Shown: positions 1 to 6,536 of the stretch, in pieces
How the letters are laid out: the number at the start of each line of letters is the position of its first letter
How positions within the stretch are numbered: the first letter of the stretch is position 1
From: Phycicoccus jejuensis
GTDB lineage: Bacteria > Actinomycetota > Actinomycetes > Actinomycetales > Dermatophilaceae
Length of the DNA stretch: 15,137 bases
NCBI RefSeq assembly: GCF_000720925.1
Contig: NZ_JOEE01000017.1
Location: 1 to 15,137 of the forward strand
Reading direction: 5' to 3'
The notes under the pieces: generated by a model
Database searches by the model: none
What the model was told of the DNA's origin: nothing
Seen by the model: the letters and a program-made list of their open reading frames with translations, nothing else
Translations under genes and position numbers: made by a program

Positions 1-2
1 AC

Positions 3-1085
3 GTTCCGTTCGCCATCAAGTGCATCAAGGCCGGTTGGTCCCGGCAGGACATTGCTGCGATCTTCGGGCCGCCGATCTCGGTGGTCGCCGACTGTCTGCG
101 CGGCATGCTCATGGCCCCCGAGGGCCGGGTGCTGCGCTCGCGTGACTTGACCGGCATCGAGGCCCGCACCCTGCCCTGGCTGGCTGGCGCGCACGAAGCT
201 ATCGCGGCGTTCTTCGAGTTCGATAAGGGTAACGGCCCCGACAACTACAAGGTCGCGGCCTCGCAGATTTACAACATCCCGGTCGCAGAGGTCAGCAAGG
301 ATCAGCGCCAGGTCGGCAAGGTCGCCGTGCTCGCGCTCGGCTTCGGCGGTGGCGCGTCGGCGTTCGCCAACATGGCGAAGGTCTACCGCGTCGACCTGGC
401 GCTCATCTTCGACACGGTGTGGGCCGTCACGTCGCCGGACAACCGGGATCGCGCGCTCGAAGGCTGGAAGGATCGCGGCCGGAAGTCGGGCATCAAGAAG
501 AAGGCCTGGCTCGCGGCCGAGATGGTCAAGCTCACCTGGCGCGAGAACAATCCGGAGATCGTGCAGTTCTGGTACGACCTCGAAGAGGCGGCGATCAACG
601 CGGTGGAGAACCCCGGCCAGAAGTTCAAGGCGGGCGAGTTCATCACGTTCAACATGACCGGCTCGTTCCTCCGCTGCAAGCTGCCGAGTGGCCGTTCGAT
701 CTTCTATCCGTATCCGCGTGTCGAGTGGAAGCCGACCCCGTGGGGCAAGTCGAAGCGCACGCTGATCTTCAAGGCGAACGACAGCTTCACCCGCAAGTGG
801 TCCGACCAGCACTACTACGGCGGGCTCGGCGCGGAGAACGTCACGCAGGCCGCAGCTCGCGACGTGATGGCGAACGCGATCATGAACACCGAAGCCGCAG
901 GCTACGAGAACGTGCTGAGCGTCCACGACGAAGGCGTTGCCGAGACCGACGAGGACTTCGGCAGCGAGGACGAGTTCCACGAAATCTTCACCACCCCGCC
1001 TGTGTGGGCTCTGCCGAAAGGCAACCGGCTCGGGCTCCCCATCGCGGCCAGCGGTTGGTCCGATGATCGCTACAAGAAGGAATGA
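3..1085 (+). CDS. Family A DNA polymerase, C-terminal part (5' truncated by window edge)
   Basis: Replicative DNA polymerase of the phage, pol I type, catalysing template-directed DNA synthesis. The frame is open from the window edge, so the true start and any 3'-5' exonuclease domain lie outside; the GTG at 81 is only an internal codon. Numbering from that GTG, palm motif A is DLTGIEAR (D22), finger motif B is the RQVGKVAVLALGFGG stretch near residues 75-90, and motif C is VHDE (D283). All three polymerase motifs look intact. The stop TGA lies 4 bases before the sigma factor ATG, so the two are probably co-transcribed. The identification as a phage-type PolA palm/finger region is secure; the phage lineage is not. 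Confidence 0.93.
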   Translation, partial: VPFAIKCIKAGWSRQDIAAIFGPPISVVADCLRGMLMAPEGRVLRSRDLTGIEARTLPWLAGAHEAIAAFFEFDKGNGPDNYKVAASQIYNIPVAEVSKDQRQVGKVAVLALGFGGGASAFANMAKVYRVDLALIFDTVWAVTSPDNRDRALEGWKDRGRKSGIKKKAWLAAEMVKLTWRENNPEIVQFWYDLEEAAINAVENPGQKFKAGEFITFNMTGSFLRCKLPSGRSIFYPYPRVEWKPTPWGKSKRTLIFKANDSFTRKWSDQHYYGGLGAENVTQAAARDVMANAIMNTEAAGYENVLSVHDEGVAETDEDFGSEDEFHEIFTTPPVWALPKGNRLGLPIAASGWSDDRYKKE

Positions 1086-1089
1086 CGGC

Positions 1090-1587
1090 ATGGATCAATT
1101 CGAACAGGGCGTGTGGGCATCGCGGCGCTTGCTCAAGAACTACGCGCTCAAAAACATCGGCCATGCCGACGACGCGGACGATCTGGTCTCGCAGACGATG
1201 GTCAACGCGCTCGCCAACCGGAAGCGCTTCGACGGCCGCAATCTGGAAGGCTGGTTGATGACGATCCTGAAGAACCTGATCCGTGATCGGTTCAACAAGG
1301 GCTACCGCAAGCAGAAGGGCGGTGGCCCGCGCCTGCAACGGCTGACCTATACGGGCGAGCTGGATTACGCGGACCATATCGTTGCGCCGGAGAACCCGGA
1401 GCGCGCGATGATCCTGGCCGAGGCGTGGGATGCTTTGCTCGATCTCCCCGACGCGCAGGCGGATGCCGTTGTGCTCGCAGGGATCGGCTGCACGTATCAG
1501 GAGATGCAGGAGATAACCGGCGTCGCGATGGGGACGGTCAAGTCTCGCGTCCATCGCGCCCGTGAAGCGCTCGCCGGAGCGTTGTGA
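1090..1587 (+). CDS. ECF-type sigma-70 family RNA polymerase sigma factor
   Basis: A 165-residue sigma factor with only regions 2 and 4, as in ECF (group 4) sigmas. Region 2 is visible around residues 20-65 (HADDADDLVSQTMVNAL, then the FDGRNLEGWLMTILKNLIRDR stretch). Region 4 is around 105-160, ending in the helix-turn-helix TYQEMQEITGVAMGTVKSRV. I chose ATG 1090 because AAGGA at 1077-1081 sits 8 bases upstream and because upstream in-frame sequence overlaps the polymerase gene. No anti-sigma gene is adjacent; the neighbours are polymerase and a small protein. It should direct host RNA polymerase to alternative promoters, perhaps late phage ones (inference). Which promoters it reads cannot be told from this window. 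Confidence 0.9.
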   Translation: MDQFEQGVWASRRLLKNYALKNIGHADDADDLVSQTMVNALANRKRFDGRNLEGWLMTILKNLIRDRFNKGYRKQKGGGPRLQRLTYTGELDYADHIVAPENPERAMILAEAWDALLDLPDAQADAVVLAGIGCTYQEMQEITGVAMGTVKSRVHRAREALAGAL

Positions 1588-1596
1588 ACTTCAAAC

Positions 1597-1602
1597 AGGA
1601 GG
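1597..1602 (+). promoter_or_regulatory. Strong ribosome binding site AGGAGG
   Basis: A full-match Shine-Dalgarno AGGAGG lies 6 bases before ATG 1609. It supports the 63-residue gene as real despite its lack of a recognised domain. Confidence 0.8.
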
Positions 1603-1608
1603 ACCCCC

Positions 1609-1800
1609 ATGTCTACGTTCGTCTATGTGCAAGGCCTGAAAGGACCGGAGCCCCAGGTCTGGCACGAAAAGCCGTTCAGCGCCGCAGGCAGGCCGCCTGT
1701 GCCGCTGCAAGAACATGAGCTGACCGAGAAGATCGGGAAGCTCACCGTCTCCGAACTCGCGATCCTCTATCCGTACAAGGGAGCCTACGATGTCACCTGA
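1609..1800 (+). CDS. Small hypothetical phage protein
   Basis: A 63-residue protein beginning MSTFVYVQGLKG and ending in a short helix-like tail with LTVSELAILYPYKGAYDVT. No catalytic motif, signal or membrane segment is visible. The start is backed by a perfect AGGAGG. Its end overlaps the ATG of the next gene (ATG at 1790, stop TGA at 1798-1800), implying translational coupling. It lies in the replication/metabolism operon between the sigma factor and the MazG gene. I do not recognise the family; the C-terminal phrase resembles short phage proteins with a tyrosine-rich last segment, but this is a weak impression. Confidence 0.75.
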   Translation: MSTFVYVQGLKGPEPQVWHEKPFSAAGRPPVPLQEHELTEKIGKLTVSELAILYPYKGAYDVT

Positions 1801-3063
1801 AGACAAGGCCAAAGGGGCTCCGTGCCGATCTGATCGCCTTTGCGAAGACCGGCGCTCCGCCTGCGCCTCCCACCTTGACGCACTCTGAGGTCAAGGCGCT
1901 CTTGGTGAAGCTGCGCGACGCGTACCCCGACAGGCTCCACGTTGTCACGGCCGTCAGGGTCCACGGAAAGGCCAACCGGCTGACCGACGTGAAGCCGGAA
2001 GACCTCCCGGCCGTCGCGGAGTTCGCCCGCAAGAAACTGGCCGAGTTGCCGCAACGCCTCGAACCGTCCGAGGTCGCGAACGCGCTGCGCGACCGCGAGG
2101 CGTCCTTCAACGAGGACGTTCTGCCCGCAGACGCCAAGCCGCTCGCGCCGCGCGAACTGTACGGCGAACAGATGCGTCCGTCGTCGCGCGCCCTGCCCCG
2201 CATGCAGGAGCAGCGTCCGTGGATCGGCACGCCGTACATCGACCCGCGTGTCAACGAGGACGATGACCTGTTCACGGCTGGCGACGTTCCGCCCTCGGCG
2301 TCGATGTTCGTGACGCGCGCACAGGCCGAGAAGGCGCTTGACGTGTGGAATCGGAAGAAGGGCGCGCTGAAGCTTGGCCCCGCTCGCTGCATCGAGGGTA
2401 ACCGTCGTCTAACGGTCGGCAAGACGTACAACATCGTCGGCTTCCACAACGGATACGCTGTTCTCGAAAACGACGACTACAACAAGGGCGAGAGCGGGGG
2501 ATGGGACTTTCGTCGCTTCGAGCAGGGCCGTCCTGCAAGCCTGAACGCATGGGCGCAGGAAGTCCATGCGGCCAACGCGCACTGGTGGCACGATCCGGCG
2601 ACCGGCGAAAAGCTCAACCGCAACATGGGCGAGATGCTCATGCTCGTCGTGTCCGAGCTGGCGGAGTGTATGGAAGGTGAGCGCAAGAACTTGATGGACG
2701 ACCATCTGCCGAAGCGGAAGATGGCGGAAGTCGAGTTGGCCGACGCTGTCATTCGCATCGGGGACATCCTCGGTAGCATTCCGCTCTCGTCGTCGTTCAA
2801 CTTCAAGACCCCTGTCGACGATCTCCCGGCCAACAAGGGTCAGGCGTTGCTCCGCATCAGCCGCATGGTGACGAACGTCAACCGGGCAATGTCGAATCGC
2901 GATCGCGCGTTGCGGCTGATCCACGCCATCGCGTTGATCGAAGGGTACGCGAAGCAGCACGGCTACGACCTGTGGACCGCTGTCGCCGAGAAGCGCGAGT
3001 ACAACAAGCATCGCGCGGACCACAAGCCGGAAGCGCCTGGCTGCCAACGGGAAGAAGTTCTGA
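1790..3063 (+). CDS. MazG-like NTP pyrophosphohydrolase, multidomain, with two apparent frame breaks
   Basis: Probable nucleotide pyrophosphohydrolase of the MazG / all-alpha NTP-PPase superfamily, which hydrolyses (d)NTPs to monophosphates. The domain runs from about 2538 to 3060: EVHAANAHWWHD, then the metal-binding ExxE (E codons at 2655 and 2664) and ExxD (2733 and 2742). The N-terminal ~220 residues are unassigned; a short beta-rich part near 2385-2510 looks SH3-like. ATG 1790 has a good RBS (AGGGAG) but its frame stops after 32 codons; the coding frame resumes after one base is skipped at AAAGGGG (1811-1817), giving MSPEDKAK-GLRADLIAF. Near 3033-3040 the frame shifts again: family members end in RLA..GKKF, and that ending plus stop TGA 3061-3063 exists in frame +1. 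Uncorrected, the frame is open from TTG 1875 to 3515. Confidence 0.8.
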
Positions 3064-3515
3064 TGGCCGCCATCGACCCGACAACCGCGCTGCGCCTCTT
3101 CCGCGAGTTCGTCAATCAGAACACGACGCAGTGGAGGCTCGGCGCGGGCTCCCACCATCACCCCATGTGGGCTCTCGTCGCCGAGACGCTTGGCGATCAG
3201 AACTCGAAGTCGCTCAGCCCCACGGAGAACAAGTTCGTGTGGGCGGAGAATCGCAAGCCTCTCGGAAAGGAACCTATGCAGGTCCACGGCACTATCAAGG
3301 AAGCGGTCTTCTACAACGATACGGCCAGCGATCCGACGCATGCGCCTTGCGTCAAAGGCCCTGTCTACGGCGACACCAAGGGTCGCTTCATCGACGGCGA
3401 GCCGATCACCACAAGCCGCATCGAAGAGATGTTCTTCGACCAACACGGCGACGTGATCGTCAAGACCCGCTTCTCGGTCTACCGCGTCTACTTCAAACGC
3501 GTGGAGACAGACTGA
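3063..3515 (+). CDS. Hypothetical phage protein (150 aa)
   Basis: Begins MAAIDPTTALRLFREFVNQ at ATG 3063, with purine-rich GGGAAGAAG just upstream as RBS. The ATG overlaps the TGA that would end the MazG protein (TGATG), the usual junction style here. In the sequence as given the frame also reads in from the MazG gene, so an automatic caller would report one fused 546-residue protein. The protein is polar, soluble, with a beta-rich C terminus (DQHGDVIVKTRFSVYRVYF) and no membrane segment. I do not recognise the family. Its last codon overlaps the next ATG (TGATG at 3513-3517). Confidence 0.65.
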   Translation: MAAIDPTTALRLFREFVNQNTTQWRLGAGSHHHPMWALVAETLGDQNSKSLSPTENKFVWAENRKPLGKEPMQVHGTIKEAVFYNDTASDPTHAPCVKGPVYGDTKGRFIDGEPITTSRIEEMFFDQHGDVIVKTRFSVYRVYFKRVETD

Positions 3516-3658
3516 TGCGGAGCTTCAAGCAATGCGCCGTGGCGATCCTGAAGGGGACCGCCATTGGCATCGTAGGCGGTGTCTCCCTCGGATGCGGCCT
3601 GATGATCGCGGTCAAGATTCTCATCGTCGTCGCTAACCTTATTGGGTTTGGTCAATGA
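3515..3658 (+). CDS. Small membrane protein (47 aa)
   Basis: Starts at ATG 3515, overlapping the previous stop in TGATG, and ends in ATGA with the next start at 3655. The sequence is a short basic N terminus (MRSFKQCAVAILKG) followed by a long glycine-rich hydrophobic stretch over about residues 9-45, enough for one or two membrane spans. It has no own clear Shine-Dalgarno and probably depends on translational coupling. Function unknown. Both junctions make it very likely translated. Confidence 0.65.
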   Translation: MRSFKQCAVAILKGTAIGIVGGVSLGCGLMIAVKILIVVANLIGFGQ

Positions 3659-3915
3659 AGTCGTTTCTCTTCGAACTGCGGGAAGCCTCGAAGGCCTGTC
3701 CCGACATCCTGATCCGCAAGATGTTGAAGGACATCGCCGACGAGATCGGCGGCCTGATCGTCGAGCTGGTGAAGTGCCCGAGCACCGAGACCATGAAGCA
3801 GCTCAACGCCGCATGGGTGCGAGGCGTCAACGTCCTGGCGAAGGCCTACCCCACCCCCGACAACAATCCGCGCAGCGGGGCCGGTACGGTCGAGCAGGAA
3901 AGGCTGGCGGCATGA
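3655..3915 (+). CDS. Small hypothetical helical protein (86 aa)
   Basis: MKSFLFELREASKACPD to the stop at 3913-3915; starts in an ATGA overlap with the upstream membrane peptide and ends in an ATGA overlap with the next gene. Predicted mostly alpha-helical by eye (KMLKDIADEIGGLIVELVK, then TMKQLNAAWVRGVNVLAKA), with no membrane segment and a flexible proline/glycine tail. It belongs to a block of small accessory early genes before the excisionase and integrase. Family not recognised. Confidence 0.7.
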   Translation: MKSFLFELREASKACPDILIRKMLKDIADEIGGLIVELVKCPSTETMKQLNAAWVRGVNVLAKAYPTPDNNPRSGAGTVEQERLAA

Positions 3916-4217
3916 ACTTCTACGATCAGGCTCTCATCCTGACCTACGGTAGCGTGGCCGCCCTGCTCTGCATCGTGGCCTGGGACCTTCACGCCAAGCG
4001 CCGCCTGCGCCTGGTGGCGGTGCGCCGGAAGGCTCTCGACGACGCCTACGACGCGCTGGCGAGCGCCGAGGACATCGCAGGCAGGGCGGTCGACAATATG
4101 CTGAACGAACCGCCGTCGCCCTCTCGGGACTCGCATATCGAACGGTGCAAGCAACGGGCATACTTCTACGGCCGGGCCAAGTCGTTCGTGGCGTCGATCC
4201 CTGTGGACAGACTGTAA
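3912..4217 (+). CDS. Small membrane-anchored hypothetical protein (101 aa)
   Basis: ATG 3912 follows AGGAAAGG by a suitable distance and overlaps the previous stop as ATGA. Residues about 7-27 (ALILTYGSVAALLCIVAWDL) form one transmembrane segment, followed by a basic stretch (HAKRRLRLVAVRRKA), so by the positive-inside rule the rest is cytoplasmic. The tail is helical and ends in AKSFVASIPVDRL. Function unknown. Its stop codon lies within the 18-bp palindrome that precedes the excisionase-like gene. Confidence 0.7.
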   Translation: MNFYDQALILTYGSVAALLCIVAWDLHAKRRLRLVAVRRKALDDAYDALASAEDIAGRAVDNMLNEPPSPSRDSHIERCKQRAYFYGRAKSFVASIPVDRL

Positions 4218-4224
4218 GGTCTGT
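4207..4224. promoter_or_regulatory. 18-bp perfect palindrome containing a TGTAAGGT box
   Basis: ACAGAC-TGTAAG-GTCTGT, six-base arms with a six-base centre. It covers the stop of the upstream gene, the AAGG Shine-Dalgarno and the first bases of the GTG start of the excisionase-like gene. The central box TGTAAGGT is 4213-4220, and a 14-base core, GACTGTAAGGTCTG, recurs exactly at 10096-10109. It could be a repressor operator or an RNA hairpin that controls translation of the excisionase; the sequence cannot decide between them. Confidence 0.5.
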
Positions 4225-4483
4225 GATATTACCCGCCGACCAGATCGCCCCTCGCGGCCTGACGAAGGAACACGCGGCAGCCTATTGCGGGTGCAGCACC
4301 GACGCCTTCGACACCTGGGTCAAGAGGGGTATTGTGCCGGGGGCGATCCCCGGCACGCAGCGGTGGGACCGCAAGGCGATTGATTGGTATCTGGACCGGG
4401 CTTCCGGTCTGCCTACCGAAAAGACCGTCTCGGGCGATCCCCTCGCAGACTGGCAGGCTTCCAGGCGGAGGGCTGTCAGCTAG
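4223..4483 (+). CDS. Excisionase-like helix-turn-helix DNA-binding protein
   Basis: An 86-residue protein from GTG 4223 (MILPADQIAPRGLTKEHAAA...). GLTKEHAAAYCGCSTDAFDTWVKRG followed by RWDRKAIDWYLDRAS is the MerR-like/winged-helix pattern of phage excisionases and AlpA-type regulators, which bind att or operator DNA. GTG 4223 is chosen because AAGG precedes it and family members start shortly before the GLT motif; the upstream ATG 4145 would overlap the previous gene by 73 bases. It ends 9 bases before the integrase ATG, so the two are one operon. This position directly before int supports recombination directionality factor or an int-controlling regulator as its role (inference). Confidence 0.75.
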   Translation: MILPADQIAPRGLTKEHAAAYCGCSTDAFDTWVKRGIVPGAIPGTQRWDRKAIDWYLDRASGLPTEKTVSGDPLADWQASRRRAVS

Positions 4484-4492
4484 GAGAGCGTG

Positions 4493-5620
4493 ATGCGCGT
4501 AGACCTGTTCGGCCTGTTCTGGTCCGACGCCAAGATCGGCGGCGGCAAGAAGCGTCGGTACTACTACGCGTGGAAGGGCGGCCCCCGCATCAAGGCGAAG
4601 TACGGCACGCCCGCATTCATCACCGAGTTCAACGAGCACATAGCGAGCAAGAAGACCGTGTCAGACGCCACGGTCTTCGCGCTCATCGTCGAGTTCAAAG
4701 CGTCGTCCGAGTACCGAGTGCTCAGCGACAAGACGAAGAAAGACTACCTCCGTTACATCGCCCTCATCGAGCAAGAGTTCGGCACGATGCCGATTGCGGC
4801 CGTCGAACAGAAGGGCGCGCGTGGCGTCTTCAAGACCTGGCGCGATGGGTTCGCAGACAAGCCTCGCAAGGCCGACTATGCGTGGACCGTGCTCGCCCGC
4901 ATCTTCTCCGTCGCCAAGGATCGCGGACGCATCAGCGTCAATCCCTGCGAGCGCGGCGGCCGTCTCTACGAGGGCGGGGATCGCCTCGACAAGATATGGT
5001 CCGAAGCGCAGCTCGGGCTCATGATCGAGAAAGCCCCGGAGCGGATCGTCGACGCGCTCATGCTCGCGATCTGGACCGGCCAGCGGGAGGGCGATCTGAT
5101 CCGCCTGCGCTGGTCGGATTACGACGGAACCTACATCAGGCTCACGCAGCGCAAGACCATACGCCACGGCAAGGTCGCCAAGGCCAAGCGGGTCACCATC
5201 CCTGTCAGCCCCGTGCTCAAGACCTACCTCGACTCCATGAAGCGGGTCGGGCCGCTGGTGCTGACCAACTCTCGGGCCAAGCCGTGGACAGAGGACGGCT
5301 TCCGGTCGTCCTGGGGCGACGCCCTGATCGACGTGGGGATCAACGAGGACTTGACGTTCCACGATCTGCGCGGCTCAGCGGTGGTGCGCCTGGCGCTCGC
5401 CGAATGCACAGTGCCGGAGATCGCCACGTTCACCGGCCACAGCCTGAAGGACGTGGAGCACATTCTGGACCGGCACTACCTCGGGCGCGATCTGCGCCTG
5501 GCGGAGAGCGCGATGGCGAAGCTCGCTGGCATGTTTGCGTCAGGAGCTTGTAAGGTCGAGGGGAACGAACCGGGCTCGTTTACGTCAAAGACTGTTCAAA
5601 GACCCGCTGACAGGTTCTAG
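4493..5620 (+). CDS. int: Tyrosine recombinase / phage integrase
   Basis: Site-specific integrase of 375 residues from ATG 4493, with AGGAG at 4482-4486; a GTG at 4490 is too close to it. The core-binding SAM-like domain lies around residues 55-150. The catalytic domain carries R198 (GQREGDLIRLRWSD), K221 (QRKT), H290 and R293 (FHDLRGSAVVRL), H316 (TGHSLKDVEHIL) and the nucleophile Y329 (DRHYLGRDL). The set is complete, so the enzyme should be active. It follows the excisionase-like gene and precedes the att core by about 40 bases, the usual int-attP layout. Its C-terminal tail after about residue 350 is poorly conserved. Confidence 0.95.
   Translation: MRVDLFGLFWSDAKIGGGKKRRYYYAWKGGPRIKAKYGTPAFITEFNEHIASKKTVSDATVFALIVEFKASSEYRVLSDKTKKDYLRYIALIEQEFGTMPIAAVEQKGARGVFKTWRDGFADKPRKADYAWTVLARIFSVAKDRGRISVNPCERGGRLYEGGDRLDKIWSEAQLGLMIEKAPERIVDALMLAIWTGQREGDLIRLRWSDYDGTYIRLTQRKTIRHGKVAKAKRVTIPVSPVLKTYLDSMKRVGPLVLTNSRAKPWTEDGFRSSWGDALIDVGINEDLTFHDLRGSAVVRLALAECTVPEIATFTGHSLKDVEHILDRHYLGRDLRLAESAMAKLAGMFASGACKVEGNEPGSFTSKTVQRPADRF
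5549..5556 (+). promoter_or_regulatory. TGTAAGGT box inside the integrase 3' end
   Basis: One more copy of the eight-base box, read as coding sequence (C-K-V) near the integrase C terminus. It is about 110 bases before the att core. It may be a chance match, since it is not at a gene start. Confidence 0.25.
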
Positions 5621-5659
5621 TTTTGATCTCGCGAAGGGCTGCCAACCTATTGATTTGAT

Positions 5660-5706
5660 TGGTGGGCGCACCAGGGCTCGAACCTGGGACCCGCTGATTA
5701 AGAGTC
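5660..5706 (-). other. Phage attachment core (attP) identical in form to the 3' part of tRNA-Lys(CTT)
   Basis: Read on the minus strand, the block starts in the anticodon arm (GACTCTTAATCAG, anticodon CTT), continues through variable loop GCGGGTC, T-arm CCAGG-TTCGAGC-CCTGG, the 3' acceptor strand TGCGCCC, discriminator A, and CCA. The bases beyond 5706 do not continue as D-arm or 5' acceptor strand, so no full tRNA exists here. Phages integrating at tRNA 3' ends carry just such a block to restore the host gene. Because int lies on one side and phage genes on the other, this is most simply attP. The predicted host target is a tRNA-Lys(CTT) gene with acceptor 5' strand GGGCGCA. Confidence 0.85.
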
Positions 5707-5889
5707 CGAAGCTTATTCAATGTTTTCAATGGGGTTGGTCTCAAAGACCCCGAGGACCCCACCACAATTCCACCAATGGCTTAGGATCGGAAATCAAAGA
5801 AAACGCTTTGCTCGGCCTGTAAGGTATGATAGGTGACGAGCGTCTACCGGCCGCTGAGCGGCATATAGCTGAGTCGAGGGGAATGACAG
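5707..5889. other. Non-coding region between attP and the next gene
   Basis: No credible gene. It holds a short hairpin GGTCT-CAA-AGACC (5737-5749), two close direct repeats of TTCAATG (near 5715-5730), the TGTAAGGT box at 5818-5825, and a small GCCGC-TGA-GCGGC hairpin before the 5890 gene. It plausibly includes integrase arm sites and the promoter of the following operon, but I cannot assign individual arm sites. Confidence 0.5.
5818..5830 (+). promoter_or_regulatory. TGTAAGGT box with adjoining TATGAT
   Basis: TGTAAGGT (5818-5825) runs into TATGAT (5825-5830), a near-consensus -10 hexamer 59 bases before ATG 5890. No good -35 is found 16-18 bases upstream. It may be an operator overlapping a -10 for the 5890-6884 genes. 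The box matches those at 4213 and 10099. Confidence 0.35.
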
Positions 5890-6366
5890 ATGGAACGACC
5901 GAAAGTAGATGCGAATATTGCTACCGGGCTGGACCTCGACCAGTGGGCCTTGCACGTCGGCACGATGCCGCGCAGGCCCGGCGAGACCGATGAGACCTTG
6001 CGCAAGCGTGTCCTGCACGCCGCCGCATACCGTTGGCCCGGCGACGGCAAGACTGAGGCGGAACGTAGCTCAGACCCCGCGCTGCGCGCCGTTGCGGTCG
6101 AGATCGTCGAGCGTTGGAAGCAAGAGCGCGGTATGCCCTACCTGTCGGCCAACGCCTGCCTGTCGCTCGCCGGGAAGATCGAGGCGGCCCTGGGTGCCGT
6201 CGACTACAAGACGCTCCTGTGGAAGTACCTGAACCACGTAGGGGTCGAAGAGAGCGTGACGTACGTTGCGCGGCCGAGCGCCAAGCACCGCTTCACTGAG
6301 CGCGAGCTGGCGGCCCTATACGAGATCGAGGATATGCCGAGGCCGGAGGGGCCGGAGTGGAAGTGA
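5890..6366 (+). CDS. Hypothetical phage protein (158 aa)
   Basis: ATG 5890 follows GAGGGG at a suitable distance. The protein (MERPKVDANIATGLDLDQWALHVG...) is soluble, charged and mostly helical, with WKQERGMPYLSANACLSLAGKIEAALG in the middle and an acidic C terminus (EIEDMPRPEGPEWK). No known motif is recognised. It heads a run of four overlapping small genes and its stop overlaps the GTG of the next (GTGA). Presumably an early or accessory gene next to attP. Confidence 0.75.
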   Translation: MERPKVDANIATGLDLDQWALHVGTMPRRPGETDETLRKRVLHAAAYRWPGDGKTEAERSSDPALRAVAVEIVERWKQERGMPYLSANACLSLAGKIEAALGAVDYKTLLWKYLNHVGVEESVTYVARPSAKHRFTERELAALYEIEDMPRPEGPEWK

Positions 6367-6536
6367 CCAACCCCGTGATCCGGAAGCTCGAAGAGCTGGA
6401 AGCCTACGAGCGCGCCGGGCGTGAAGCCAAGCAGCGCATCTACGAGGCGTTCGCCGAGCTGGCGCTGCGGCAGATCATGGACATACGCGAGATGTCCTAC
6501 GAGGAATGGTTGGAGCGCTACGGGGGTGGACGATGA
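6363..6536 (+). CDS. Small hypothetical charged protein (57 aa)
   Basis: Starts at GTG 6363 within a GTGA overlap with the upstream gene, with GGAG six bases before it. It encodes MTNPVIRKLEELEAYERAG and continues as a long, strongly charged helix (REAKQRIYEAFAELALRQ), ending YEEWLERYGGGR; its stop overlaps the next ATG as ATGA. The helix is amphipathic and possibly coiled-coil forming. Both junctions support real translation. Function unknown. Confidence 0.65.
   Translation: MTNPVIRKLEELEAYERAGREAKQRIYEAFAELALRQIMDIREMSYEEWLERYGGGR

Noticed and set aside
2409..3446. Long minus-strand open frame opposite the MazG gene
   Set aside because: It mirrors the codon structure of the + strand genes in GC-rich DNA, lacks a plausible RBS and has low-complexity Arg/Val/Leu composition.
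1875..3515. A single 546-residue protein from TTG 1875
   Set aside because: It has no good RBS, starts in the middle of coding-like sequence and joins MazG to the next gene where family knowledge expects a stop. Better read as two genes with frame breaks.
4204..4232. TGGACA-N17-TATTAC, a good-looking sigma-70 promoter before the excisionase gene
   Set aside because: Transcription would begin near 4239, after the GTG start at 4223, and no usable in-frame start exists downstream. The match is probably fortuitous unless it acts on the integrase alone.
4384..5553. Long + strand frame overlapping the integrase
   Set aside because: Arginine-rich shadow of the integrase frame; the integrase frame has all catalytic residues.
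5660..5706. A functional tRNA-Lys gene
   Set aside because: Only the anticodon arm to CCA part is present; D-arm and 5' acceptor strand are missing on the far side.
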